DNA of 44,902 nucleotides. Origin: an uncultured Eubacterium sp. (GTDB lineage Bacteria > Bacillota > Clostridia > Lachnospirales > Lachnospiraceae). The stretch is taken from NCBI GenBank assembly GCA_910580075.1, contig CAJTVR010000032.1:1-44902 (forward strand). The letters are read 5' to 3'. Under the pieces are notes generated by a model. The model saw only the letters and a program-made list of their open reading frames with translations. It was not told the origin of the DNA and did no database searches. Positions within the stretch are counted from its first letter, which is position 1. Each line of letters starts with the position of its first letter. The position numbers and the translations under genes were made by a program. Shown piece by piece: positions 17,661-24,904 of the stretch.

Positions 17661-17687
17661 TTATCGGAGAAAAACCGGATTTTGTTA
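17661..17687 (-). promoter_or_regulatory. Sigma-28 (FliA/SigD)-type flagellar promoter
   Basis: On the minus strand TAAC (17687-17684), 15 bases, then TCCGATAA (17668-17661). This is close to the class III flagellar consensus TAAA-N15-GCCGATAA. It sits upstream of the FliD-like gene, so motif and gene content support each other. Confidence 0.72.
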
Positions 17688-17810
17688 ATATCTGCTTCAT
17701 AATTTAGGTGAAATTTCTGGTAAAAGGCAGAATCAGGACGAGACAGCCTCCCAAATGCCAAAGGGATGACTGTCTATCCGCAAGGCAAAAGAAAGTATTA
17801 AAAAACAGTC

Positions 17811-17839
17811 TTTACAATTGATTTTATTTATAATATTAT
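17811..17839 (+). promoter_or_regulatory. Sigma-A promoter of the XRE regulator gene
   Basis: TTTACA (17811-17816), 17 bases, TATTAT (17834-17839), about 39 bases upstream of the regulator start in a very AT-rich stretch. Confidence 0.6.
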
Positions 17840-17877
17840 TTCTTTTAAAGATACATTTGTGAAAGGAATCCTTTAGC

Positions 17878-18300
17878 ATGAACCAGTTAAAAGCTCTGCG
17901 AAAAGAACGGAATATATCTCAGGCAGATATTGCACGGGAACTCGGCATTAAGCCTGCGGCTGTTTCAAAGTATGAAACCGGACGTGTTCCATTATCTGAA
18001 GATTCTATTGTCAGACTCTGCGAACTGTTTGGTGTCTCTGCTGATACACTGCTCGGGCTTCCTCAGCCCGGTGCATCAGCTTCGGAAAAGAATTCTTCTA
18101 TGCTTTCTAAGGTAATGGGACAGATTTATCCGGCTTCGCTTACAATGGAAGATTACCTGTGCACTCTCCTGAATACAATTGCCCGGCAGAAAAAGCAGAT
18201 GGACCAGACGATACGGAATCTTCATATGTGCGGTATTCCTACGGCTACTATAGCGAGGGTGACAGCTGCGAGTGAAGATGAGATACTAAAACTTCTTTGA
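17878..18300 (+). CDS. XRE-family transcriptional regulator
   Basis: A 140-residue cytoplasmic DNA-binding protein. Residues 1-60 form a classic Cro/CI helix-turn-helix (RKERNISQADIARELGIKP, then AVSKYETGR). After a serine-rich linker, residues 80-140 are helical and end in ATIARVTAASEDEILKLL. That ending looks like a second short helix-turn-helix of the IA.xTGxSxEEI type seen at the C-terminus of other protein families. The ATG follows AAAGGAA. It stands divergent from the FliD-like gene and convergent with the glycosyltransferase pair. Control of the neighbouring flagellar genes is plausible but not shown. Confidence 0.85.
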   Translation: MNQLKALRKERNISQADIARELGIKPAAVSKYETGRVPLSEDSIVRLCELFGVSADTLLGLPQPGASASEKNSSMLSKVMGQIYPASLTMEDYLCTLLNTIARQKKQMDQTIRNLHMCGIPTATIARVTAASEDEILKLL

Positions 18301-18313
18301 ATTTCTTTGCAAG

Positions 18314-18387
18314 ATCATAGATTCTCCGGACGCCGGGAAGAGACACGGTTTCCTTTTTCTGTTCCGCCTGGCGTCCGGGTAACCTAT
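18314..18387. repeat. 49-bp repeat copy A with an inverted half-copy
   Basis: Positions 18314-18362 match 20844-20892 at 43 of 49 bases without gaps. Next to it, 18367-18387 carries the first part of the same motif inverted (core ATAGRTTMYCCGGACGCC). The direct and inverted copies can form a hairpin between the convergent XRE and glycosyltransferase genes. No T-run follows, so it is not a clear terminator. Confidence 0.8.
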
Positions 18388-18393
18388 AAGTTC

Positions 18394-19575
18394 TCAGCAC
18401 TCCTCTTCCAGCAGCGTCATCATCTCTGTCATGCGCTGCTCATAGCTGTGAAACTGTTTTACTTTCTGCCAGCCATTTTCTGCTATTTCACGCCGCTCTT
18501 TATCATGATCCAGATAATAGGACGCTTTTTTCGCAAGTTCCTGTTTATTCTCGAATATGACAAGATCCCTGTCTGGCTCAAAGTACAGTTCCAGTTCCGG
18601 CTGGTAATTTGTCATCAGAAATCCGCCTGCTCCAAGCACATCCCATACTCTGAGCGGAATTCCTGTCTTTATATTCGGAATTGTCATATTCAGGTTAATC
18701 CTGCTTTCATGAAAGACCTTTGGCATCTGCGTCCAGTAATCTACGGAGCCTCGGTAATCTACCCGCAGAAGATCCTGTGTATTGCTGTTTGTATAAATAG
18801 AAACCTGATGTTTCTTAGCCAGCTCCAGGAGGCTGATGCGCCGCTGTTCTTTTGCAGCTTTAAGCCCCAGCACCGTAGTAGAAAAAATCAGACGCAGATC
18901 CGAAAATGAGCGTTTCGTTTTTTCTAAATGGTAGTACTGTGAAAGTTCCTGGCAGATATCGTCTGTCAGCAGTGTCTCTATAAGACTGCCCCCGCTGACA
19001 TTCATCTGAGCTTCTATTACACAGTCAAAGTATCCCCTTAAATACTGCGGCAGTGTTGGCAGGATTCTGTCATATGTATTCCGCTCATACAGGCTGCCCA
19101 CAAAAGAAATATCATTCTGATATAATTTTAAGTCGTCTGCCTGGGACAGTATGTGGCCGATGCGCCCTGTATCAACAGCCAGCGGAAGATGCCAGATATG
19201 TGCAGCCCCCATTGCCTTGAAAAACAGATAACTGCTCCTGTCAAACAGGAAAATATAATTGCAGTTATTGTATACAGATTCATGATACATGCTGATCAGC
19301 GGACTGTCACAGGACCAGGATACATATGGTATGCCCGCCTGTTCGCAAGTGTCTGATATGACGCCGAAATAATTAATTGTAAATACAAAATCATAGTTTT
19401 TCTCTTTGAGCAGATTCGACAGACGGGCTGAAAATTCCTCATCTTCATCATAAGACGGAAGATGCTGTTCTATGACATCTGCCTGAAACCCCATTGATAA
19501 AAATGTCTGATACACATCCAGATAATTGTATGCTTTCCATTTATAAATCAGTATCTGCCTGTATTGAAATTTCAC
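18394..19575 (-). CDS. CgeB-type glycosyltransferase
   Basis: A 393-residue predicted cytoplasmic GT-B-like glycosyltransferase of the CgeB / DUF3880 plus Glyco_trans_1_2 type. Telling segments are PYVSWSCDSPLISMY (about 80-95), DISFVGSLYERNTYD, SRINLNMTIPNIKTGIPLR and WDVLGAGGFLMTNY, typical of the nucleotide-sugar-binding C-terminal domain. The start is a GTG at 19575 after AGGAGGAAACATTT. It lies 48 bases after the next CgeB gene and is a clear paralogue of the gene at 21945-23123. Nearness to flagellin suggests it glycosylates flagellin; donor sugar unknown. Confidence 0.82.
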   Translation of the reverse strand: MKFQYRQILIYKWKAYNYLDVYQTFLSMGFQADVIEQHLPSYDEDEEFSARLSNLLKEKNYDFVFTINYFGVISDTCEQAGIPYVSWSCDSPLISMYHESVYNNCNYIFLFDRSSYLFFKAMGAAHIWHLPLAVDTGRIGHILSQADDLKLYQNDISFVGSLYERNTYDRILPTLPQYLRGYFDCVIEAQMNVSGGSLIETLLTDDICQELSQYYHLEKTKRSFSDLRLIFSTTVLGLKAAKEQRRISLLELAKKHQVSIYTNSNTQDLLRVDYRGSVDYWTQMPKVFHESRINLNMTIPNIKTGIPLRVWDVLGAGGFLMTNYQPELELYFEPDRDLVIFENKQELAKKASYYLDHDKERREIAENGWQKVKQFHSYEQRMTEMMTLLEEEC

Positions 19576-19623
19576 AAATGTTTCCTCCTGAGCTTTTATT
19601 TTCTTATTCCCTCAACCGGCCTT

Positions 19624-20787
19624 CTATTGTCCTGTACAGATTTCACCGAGCCTGTTTTTCCACATATGATGTGCATATGCTTCCTCATATCCACAATCCG
19701 CAACAGACTGTGCACTGTCCATATTTTCCAGCAGTTCTTTAACGATATCCGCAAGGACATGCATATTTTTCAGTGAGAACATACAAAGCTCCCGTCCGTC
19801 CCTGAATTGTTCCTGTAAATATTCCGAGGTATCTGTAACAACTGCTGCCCCCGCCAGCATACCGTTAAATATTCTGTCATGTGCCCCGCGTTTAAACCAG
19901 GTCATAGTGTTTAATATCACTTTGCTTTGATTCATCAGTTCCAGAATCTGCCCTGGCGGTATTTCACCCCCGTATATAAAATTCGGATGTTCCCATTCAC
20001 ACCGCTCCCAGCCTGCTCCAAATACTGTAACAGTGATTCCGTTTTCAGCTAGAACCCGTACCATCTGCTCTCGATAAAAAGACACTGCAAAAGAATCCAC
20101 AAACCGCAGGCTGGAAATAATTTCGCCAAGCCTTTGATCGTCAATTGCCAGGCTCATTTCTTTCAGGCACTGCTCCATCACCTGTTCTGTCGTATGATCC
20201 GGTTCCTGGATCAGTCTTTCGAGCGTATTCCTTACAAGTGCAAACGCATCAAATTCTGTAATTTTCCCAAGATCCGGAATCAGCCCCTCAGCAGCGTATC
20301 TGGACAGGCCGCCAGCATAAAGCACATCTATTTTCCGTTCTCTGAGCGGCAGAATTTCTGATTTCTTCCGCACCTGAATGCCTGCATGCGGGAAAAATAC
20401 TGCCTGTTTAATATTCGGAAAAAATCTCCTTACATATTCCACATGATTCCTGTCCATACATAGCAGCGTCGTCTGATCCGGTGCCGTATCCAGCGCTTTC
20501 TTATAATGAAACGGGTGATCCATTAATATATTCCAAAACGATACCTGCAGAGCATCCCATATGTTCTGTCCGTCTTCCAGTTCCAGATGCAGTCCGATAT
20601 TGTTAAATGAAACAGCCGCTGTAACCGGCTGAAGCAGAAACGCTTTCAGCCGCACCATCTCTTCATCCATGTGTGCCGCATCCAAAACCAGGCACTCCGC
20701 CTGCCAGCTCAGAAATATACGCTCAAATTCTTTTGTATATAAATCCAGCGTATCAATCAGTCCACTAAATAAAATATACCGCGCCAT
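19624..20787 (-). CDS. CgeB-like glycosyltransferase
   Basis: A 387-residue protein whose C-terminal half carries CgeB-type features: VTVFGAGWERCEWEHPNF, NQSKVILNTMTWFKRGAHDR and FNGMLAGAAVVTDTSEYL. This layout is that of Glyco_trans_1_2 enzymes, where the last segment binds the nucleotide sugar. The N-terminal half (MARYILFSGLIDTLDLY) is divergent from its two neighbours. The ATG follows GGCAGGAGGATTGAT. It is the first gene of a two-gene minus-strand unit that is bracketed by the 49-bp repeats and diverges from the flagellin gene. Role in flagellin glycosylation is inferred from position. Confidence 0.75.
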   Translation of the reverse strand: MARYILFSGLIDTLDLYTKEFERIFLSWQAECLVLDAAHMDEEMVRLKAFLLQPVTAAVSFNNIGLHLELEDGQNIWDALQVSFWNILMDHPFHYKKALDTAPDQTTLLCMDRNHVEYVRRFFPNIKQAVFFPHAGIQVRKKSEILPLRERKIDVLYAGGLSRYAAEGLIPDLGKITEFDAFALVRNTLERLIQEPDHTTEQVMEQCLKEMSLAIDDQRLGEIISSLRFVDSFAVSFYREQMVRVLAENGITVTVFGAGWERCEWEHPNFIYGGEIPPGQILELMNQSKVILNTMTWFKRGAHDRIFNGMLAGAAVVTDTSEYLQEQFRDGRELCMFSLKNMHVLADIVKELLENMDSAQSVADCGYEEAYAHHMWKNRLGEICTGQ

Positions 20788-20843
20788 ATCAATCCTCCTG
20801 CCTTTTAAAATGGTTCCCTGTGTTTCATGAATTGAATAATTAA

Positions 20844-20892
20844 ATCATAGATTACCCGGACGCCGGGCGGAGACACCTTTTCCTTTTTCTGT
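20844..20892. repeat. 49-bp repeat copy B
   Basis: Direct repeat of 18314-18362 (43/49 identical). It contains CCCGGACGCCGGG, a five-pair stem around ACG. It lies in the flagellin / glycosyltransferase divergent spacer, about 60 bases upstream of the glycosyltransferase start and 70 bases upstream of the flagellin -35 box. It could be an operator or a recombination scar. Confidence 0.8.
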
Positions 20893-20962
20893 ATTTACAT
20901 GATAATAATTTTTATTAGAAATGTCAATTCGCCTCCCAAACTGTAACTTCCAGAACTGCTGC

Positions 20963-20991
20963 TTGACAAACACATGCTTTCGCGTTATGTT
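20963..20991 (+). promoter_or_regulatory. Sigma-A-type promoter of the flagellin-like gene
   Basis: TTGACA (20963-20968), 17 bases, TATGTT (20986-20991), about 48 bases before the flagellin start. No sigma-28 element was found here, unlike at the FliD-like gene. Confidence 0.65.
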
Positions 20992-21038
20992 ATTGATAGA
21001 GTATTATTGTCTTTTTTAATTAAGAAAGGAGTGATTTT

Positions 21039-21812
21039 ATGAGCAGTATTTCTGGTATCAGCGGCGTATCGTCCTATTCGTTATACGGACAGATTGCCAG
21101 CGGCAACAGACTGACCTCTGCTTCCAAAGACGCAGCCGGGCTTGCCATTTCTGAAAAGCAGAAAACCCAGGTGACCGGCTACAACACAGCTGCAAATAAC
21201 CTTAAGTCCGGCAAAGACCTGTTAAATATTTCTGATGCAGCGCTCAGCGGAGTTACCGATTACCTGCAAAGAATCCGGGAGCTTTCGCTTCAGGCTTCAA
21301 ACAGTGCACTGATGACCGATGAAGATCTGCAGGGCATTCAGGATGAAATTGACCAGATGAAACAGGGAATTTCAGATATTGCCTCTCAGACCCAGTACAA
21401 CCGCATGAACATTCTGGACGGAAGCCGCGGCGGCAGTTTTCAGATTACCTCCGACGGAAACGGAAATTCTATTTCTATCCAGGATGCAGATTCTACATTG
21501 AAAGCCCTCGGAATCGCTGATTTTGATGTTACTAAGAATTTTGACCTGAAAACCATAGACAATGCTTTAAATAAAGTCAGCGGCATGCGCAGCCAGGGCG
21601 GCGCACTGTCTAACCGGCTGGACCATGCGATAAACTTTAATTCATATGCATCCTATAACACAAGCGCTGCACGCAGCAGACTTGCCGATACAGATTATGG
21701 AAAGGCATCTATGGAATTGAAAAAACAGCAGACACTGCAGACCTACTCTCTGATGATGCAAAAACGTAAAATGCAGGATGAGGCACGTAAAATGCAAAAT
21801 TTCTGGACCTAA
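21039..21812 (+). CDS. Flagellin-like protein, short and divergent
   Basis: A 257-residue member of the flagellin family. The N-terminal D0/D1 helix region has SGNRLTSASKDAAGLAISEK and LKSGKDLLNISDAALSGV, then YNRMNILDGSRGG. The C-terminal D1/D0 has SAARSRLADTDYGKAS. The variable middle is almost absent, as in the shortest flagellins. The final D0 helix is unusual: the common IL.QA...AQANQ.PQ...LL pattern is replaced by a lysine/methionine-rich stretch ending MQNFWT. The ATG follows AAGAAAGGAGTGATTTT. Three CgeB-type glycosyltransferases surround it, so it is probably exported and glycosylated. Confidence 0.88.
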   Translation: MSSISGISGVSSYSLYGQIASGNRLTSASKDAAGLAISEKQKTQVTGYNTAANNLKSGKDLLNISDAALSGVTDYLQRIRELSLQASNSALMTDEDLQGIQDEIDQMKQGISDIASQTQYNRMNILDGSRGGSFQITSDGNGNSISIQDADSTLKALGIADFDVTKNFDLKTIDNALNKVSGMRSQGGALSNRLDHAINFNSYASYNTSAARSRLADTDYGKASMELKKQQTLQTYSLMMQKRKMQDEARKMQNFWT

Positions 21813-21835
21813 CCAGCACTTCAGTATCCAATATC

Positions 21836-21862
21836 AGGCAGCTGTCAGTATGACAGCTGCCT
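21836..21862 (+). terminator. Hairpin after the flagellin-like gene
   Basis: A perfect 12-pair stem (AGGCAGCTGTCA, loop gta, complement) starts 24 bases past the stop. The following TCTGCATTG is a poor T-tract, so it may stabilise the mRNA or only partly terminate. Confidence 0.6.
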
Positions 21863-21944
21863 CTGCATTGAAATAAAGAGTATTAGTAATCTTTCTGGCT
21901 GCTGCTATCACACCGAAATAACTGCTTTTAAAGGACAATCACTT

Positions 21945-23123
21945 ATGAATATTTTATTTTACCGTTATAACAGTATCTGTGAATCATCCATTATCTCTGT
22001 CTGGAAAAAACTTGGCTATCAGGTTACTGAAATCACAGAAGAAATGGAAAATAAAAGCCTTCTTCCCAAAGATCAGCTGCTTCTCGTCAGCGGACCTTTG
22101 AAGGAAGCCCGCTATGATTTTGTATTCAGTATCAATTTTTTTCCGGTACTGGCTGAAGTGTGCAGTATTTTTAAAACTCCTTATGCATGCTGGATTGTAG
22201 ACAGCCCTGTACTGGAATTATATTCTGATGCCCTCTGCCGTCCATGGAACCGCATTTTTCTTTTTGATTATGAACTGTACCGGGAATTTGCACCAAAAAA
22301 TCCAGACTGTATTTTTTATCTGCCTCTTGCCGCTGATATTACGACAATGACGTCTGTCTGTGACAGTATCACGAAAGAAGACCGTGCAAAATACAGCAGC
22401 GATATTTCATTCGTAGCTTCTTTATATACTGAAAAATGCCCGTACAATAAGCTGCTCAGCCCGCCGGATTATCTGCGCGGATATCTGGACGGCATCATTG
22501 AATCCCAGCTGAAAGTCTATGGATATAATTTTGTGCGTGAACTTGTTACCAGTGAGCTTGCAGCAGAATTCAAAAAATATCTTCCGGGATTTTACCAGTT
22601 TCCTGAAAAATATGAGAAGAACGAGCAGGCTGTCGTGGCAGATTTATACATCAGTACCAAAGTAACGGAACAGGAGCGGCTGCGGCTGCTTCAGGTATTA
22701 TCAGAGCGCTTTGCCGTAGACCTGTATACCGGCAGTGATACATCCGGCCTTCCAGATATTCATAATAAAGGCCTCGCCCGTACCTATTCCGAAATGCCTA
22801 AGATTTTTCATCTTAGCAGAATCAATCTGAATATGACCGCAAAATCTATTAAGTCCGCACTGCCTCTGCGCATCTGGGATATTCTTGCCTGCGGCGGCTT
22901 TGTAATGACAAATTTTCAGAGTGAAATTCCGGAATATTTTGAAATCGGAACAGATCTGGAGACCTATTCGAGTAAGGATGAACTGATTGAAAAATGTGAA
23001 TATTATCTTGCTCATGAAGAAGAGCGCAGACAGATCGCGAAAAACGGGTTTGAGAAAGCGAAGAAACTGCATAGTCTTGAGGGGCGGCTGAAAGAAATGC
23101 TTGGCTGTATTCTGGGCTGTTAG
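21945..23123 (+). CDS. CgeB-type glycosyltransferase next to flagellin
   Basis: A 392-residue paralogue of the 18394-19575 protein. Both share PYACWIVDSPVLELY-like, DISFVASLY, PDYLRGYLDGIIESQ and SRINLNMTAKSIKSALPLR segments in the same order, the CgeB / DUF3880 layout with a C-terminal GT-B domain. The ATG follows AAAGGACAATCACTT. It is on the same strand as flagellin, 132 bases downstream, so partial cotranscription past the hairpin is likely. Role: probable transfer of a sugar to flagellin in the cytoplasm before export; acceptor and donor unknown. Confidence 0.82.
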   Translation: MNILFYRYNSICESSIISVWKKLGYQVTEITEEMENKSLLPKDQLLLVSGPLKEARYDFVFSINFFPVLAEVCSIFKTPYACWIVDSPVLELYSDALCRPWNRIFLFDYELYREFAPKNPDCIFYLPLAADITTMTSVCDSITKEDRAKYSSDISFVASLYTEKCPYNKLLSPPDYLRGYLDGIIESQLKVYGYNFVRELVTSELAAEFKKYLPGFYQFPEKYEKNEQAVVADLYISTKVTEQERLRLLQVLSERFAVDLYTGSDTSGLPDIHNKGLARTYSEMPKIFHLSRINLNMTAKSIKSALPLRIWDILACGGFVMTNFQSEIPEYFEIGTDLETYSSKDELIEKCEYYLAHEEERRQIAKNGFEKAKKLHSLEGRLKEMLGCILGC

Positions 23124-23142
23124 ATCGTGTATCATGATAAAA

Positions 23143-23175
23143 CACCGGACCGGGATATATTTTCCCAGTCCGGTG
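23143..23175 (+). terminator. Hairpin after the third CgeB gene
   Basis: Stem CACCGGAC / GTCCGGTG continued by GGGA / TCCC around an AT loop, starting 20 bases past the stop. The tail CTTCATTATATTC is only weakly T-rich. Probable terminator between convergent units. Confidence 0.65.
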
Positions 23176-23217
23176 CTTCATTATATTCTGGATCAGCCTG
23201 AAATCAATCTAAATATT

Positions 23218-23349
23218 TCAGGCCGAAATCATAATAAATCCTTTTTTCAGACCATATAATAAATACACAGAATAAATACCTGCAACAATAAATCCAATTT
23301 TTATGACGTCGCCTAAAAACATCCTGACAAAAGAAGTAAATTTATCCAT
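23218..23349 (-). CDS. Small single-span membrane protein (43 aa)
   Basis: A 43-codon gene starting at the ATG at 23349, about eight bases after GAGAGGGA. The product opens MDKFTSFVRMFLGDVIKIG, continues as a hydrophobic helix at about residues 17-34 (GFIVAGIYSVYLLYG), and has a KK pair after it. No family is recognised. It resembles the neighbouring 46-residue protein at 23411-23551: both have an F-x-G-D-[VI]-[IL]-K-[IM] motif followed by a hydrophobic helix with LLY. It could be a holin-like, toxin-like or regulatory small membrane protein. The call rests on the good ribosome-binding site and the paralogy. Confidence 0.55.
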   Translation of the reverse strand: MDKFTSFVRMFLGDVIKIGFIVAGIYSVYLLYGLKKGFIMISA

Positions 23350-23410
23350 TTTTCATTCCCTCTCTATATTTTATCCCGATCACTATTCAAACACGTTCCA
23401 GTATAAGTAA

Positions 23411-23551
23411 TTATTTTATTTTTGCTTTTTGATATAATAAACTTACAAACAGGCATGCAGCTTTTATGGTTACTGCCATCTTTAAAATATCTCCGGTAAA
23501 TGATAATACTTCCTTTATAAATGCAGCTACTGCTGATAGTTTATCTTCCAT
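23411..23551 (-). CDS. Small single-span membrane protein (46 aa)
   Basis: A 46-codon gene from the ATG at 23551 (MEDKLSAVAAFIKEVLSFTG), preceded by GGGGAG at somewhat long spacing. A longer in-frame ATG at 23593 has no ribosome-binding site. The N-terminal half is amphipathic and the C-terminal half (about residues 22-40) is a hydrophobic helix ending LLYQKAKIK. Function unknown. It stands 61 bases upstream of the similar 43-residue gene, so the two probably form a tandem unit. It is separated from the glycan operon by an inverted repeat. Confidence 0.5.
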   Translation of the reverse strand: MEDKLSAVAAFIKEVLSFTGDILKMAVTIKAACLFVSLLYQKAKIK

Positions 23552-23631
23552 TCTTCTTTCGTACTCCCCTGACTCATTCAAAATTTTAAACATATTTTAG
23601 TTATCAAGCCGCTGCTTTTCGCTGCAGTTGC

Positions 23632-23704
23632 ATATTCTGTTTTATTGTCACCCGCCTGTTATTATCCCTTTTGTGAATGCCGGGGTGACTCAAAAACAGA
23701 ATAT
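23632..23704. repeat. Inverted repeat at the end of the glycan cluster
   Basis: Arms 23632-23653 and 23682-23704 match at about 19 of 22 positions (outer ATATTCTGTTTT, inner GTCACCC) with a 28-base loop. It begins at the stop codon of the last methyltransferase gene. The hairpin is strong but lacks a T-tail on the minus strand, so terminator function is uncertain. Confidence 0.7.
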
Positions 23705-23707
23705 AGC

Positions 23708-24460
23708 TTAATCCAAAATACCCCCCCCCTCATTCTTTAAACTATCTTCGGTCGCTGAACGCTGTTTTTTATTTGCACAGACAGCAATCAGATAATTAGC
23801 CATACGTAAATGGCCTGTATGAATGATCTCATCGTTCTGTGTAAAAAGATACACATTATGAAAATACCTTCTTAGCATACAGTAGAAATCTTCTCCCTTA
23901 TATACGTTTACATGTGCATTGGAAACATTCTCTTTGGAATACTGCTGTGACTCCAGACTAGGAGTCCCCACTACAAAAGTACCGGAATCTTTCAGATTCT
24001 TTAATACTGTATTCATATATTTTTCTTCATCTTCTGGATATATGTGTTCCAGTACATCAAAGGACACAACAGCATCATATTCTCCATAATACTTATCTAA
24101 AAAATTTTCCAGCCGGAGCTCCATGCTGTCGCAGCTGTTTTCTTTTGCATATGCAATAGCGTCTTCGTCAAAATCAACGGCCAGTACTGACTGTGCATAT
24201 TCTGCTGCAAAGTAAGTTCCAAATCCATCATTGCATCCCAAATCCAGGATTTTCCTTTTTTCCGGTTCATACATATTCCCAATCATCTTCATGGCAAATT
24301 TATATCTTGCAGCTGTAAACAGAAGATGTCTTCTTGAATTTCTCCACTGATAGGAAGAATACGGGCCTAAGCAGACGCTTTCGTCTTTCTGGGTCATTCC
24401 CCACTTGCTCCAAATATCAAATCCTTTATCCTGATCCTTATTAACTATTTTCTCTTTCAT
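23708..24460 (-). CDS. SAM-dependent methyltransferase with a 3' poly-G tract
   Basis: A 250-residue class I methyltransferase. Motif I is KILDLGCNDGFGTYFA (about residues 70-85), motif II LAVDFDEDAI, and the post-motif VVSFDVLEHIYPED is typical of small-molecule O- or N-methyltransferases. It shares its C-terminal pattern (RYFHNVYLFTQNDEIIHTG) with the methyltransferase at 32315-32995, so the two are paralogues. It starts seven bases after the upstream helical-protein gene. Nine consecutive G seven codons before the stop make the last residues slippage-prone: one extra G would add about 38 residues. The substrate is probably a sugar of this cluster. Confidence 0.85.
   Translation of the reverse strand: MKEKIVNKDQDKGFDIWSKWGMTQKDESVCLGPYSSYQWRNSRRHLLFTAARYKFAMKMIGNMYEPEKRKILDLGCNDGFGTYFAAEYAQSVLAVDFDEDAIAYAKENSCDSMELRLENFLDKYYGEYDAVVSFDVLEHIYPEDEEKYMNTVLKNLKDSGTFVVGTPSLESQQYSKENVSNAHVNVYKGEDFYCMLRRYFHNVYLFTQNDEIIHTGHLRMANYLIAVCANKKQRSATEDSLKNEGGGILD
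23721..23729 (-). repeat. Nine-G homopolymer in the methyltransferase gene
   Basis: Nine C on the + strand, read as GAG GGG GGG GGT in the gene. It is the only such tract noticed in the window. A +1 change keeps a frame open for about 38 further codons; a -1 change opens about 19. This is a possible phase-variation switch. Confidence 0.85.
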
Positions 24461-24467
24461 TTCTAAA

Positions 24468-24830
24468 TCAGCCTATCCCTTCCACTACGCTTTTAACCTT
24501 TTTCAAAACTGGAAGCAGCTTATCCTCTAACGCATTTGCAATTGTCATATCTTCCTTCGTCTGTAAGGCTTCAGCTAATTCAGTAACTGCTGCATTAATC
24601 TCATCCTTGCTTAACAGCTGCTCCTTCTCATTAATGAATGACAATGTTCCATTTAGCACGCTGATTTCCCAATTTAGCGCATCTGTTACGGTATTCAGCA
24701 GCTTATCTGTATCATCTTTTCTGGAAGTTTTCAATTCTGTTATTAAGATCTCGGTATTGGCTATAAATTTATCCTGAAAATCTCCTAATACCTTCAGCGC
24801 CTCTATCTGCTCACTTTTACTATTACTCAT
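24468..24830 (-). CDS. Hypothetical helical protein in the glycan operon
   Basis: A 120-residue acidic protein that I do not recognise. It is predicted to be almost entirely helical, with coiled-coil-like stretches such as LGDFQDKFIANTEILITELK and a C-terminal LLPVLKKVKSVVEGIG. There is no signal peptide or membrane segment. The ATG follows GGAGTGAAAA. It lies between the GmhB-like phosphatase and the last methyltransferase, only seven bases before the latter, so it belongs to the operon. It could be an adaptor or chaperone for glycosylation enzymes, but nothing in the sequence proves this. Confidence 0.7.
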   Translation of the reverse strand: MSNSKSEQIEALKVLGDFQDKFIANTEILITELKTSRKDDTDKLLNTVTDALNWEISVLNGTLSFINEKEQLLSKDEINAAVTELAEALQTKEDMTIANALEDKLLPVLKKVKSVVEGIG

Positions 24831-24904
24831 TTTTCACTCCGTTCTGCGTATCTTAACACCTAAGTTTATCTATAAATTCCTATTTTTAACACTGCACTCA
24901 TACT

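Noticed and set aside
22701..23181. Minus-strand frames of 110-144 codons opposite the third CgeB gene
   Set aside because: Antisense to a well-supported glycosyltransferase, cysteine/phenylalanine-rich shadow composition and no ribosome-binding site.
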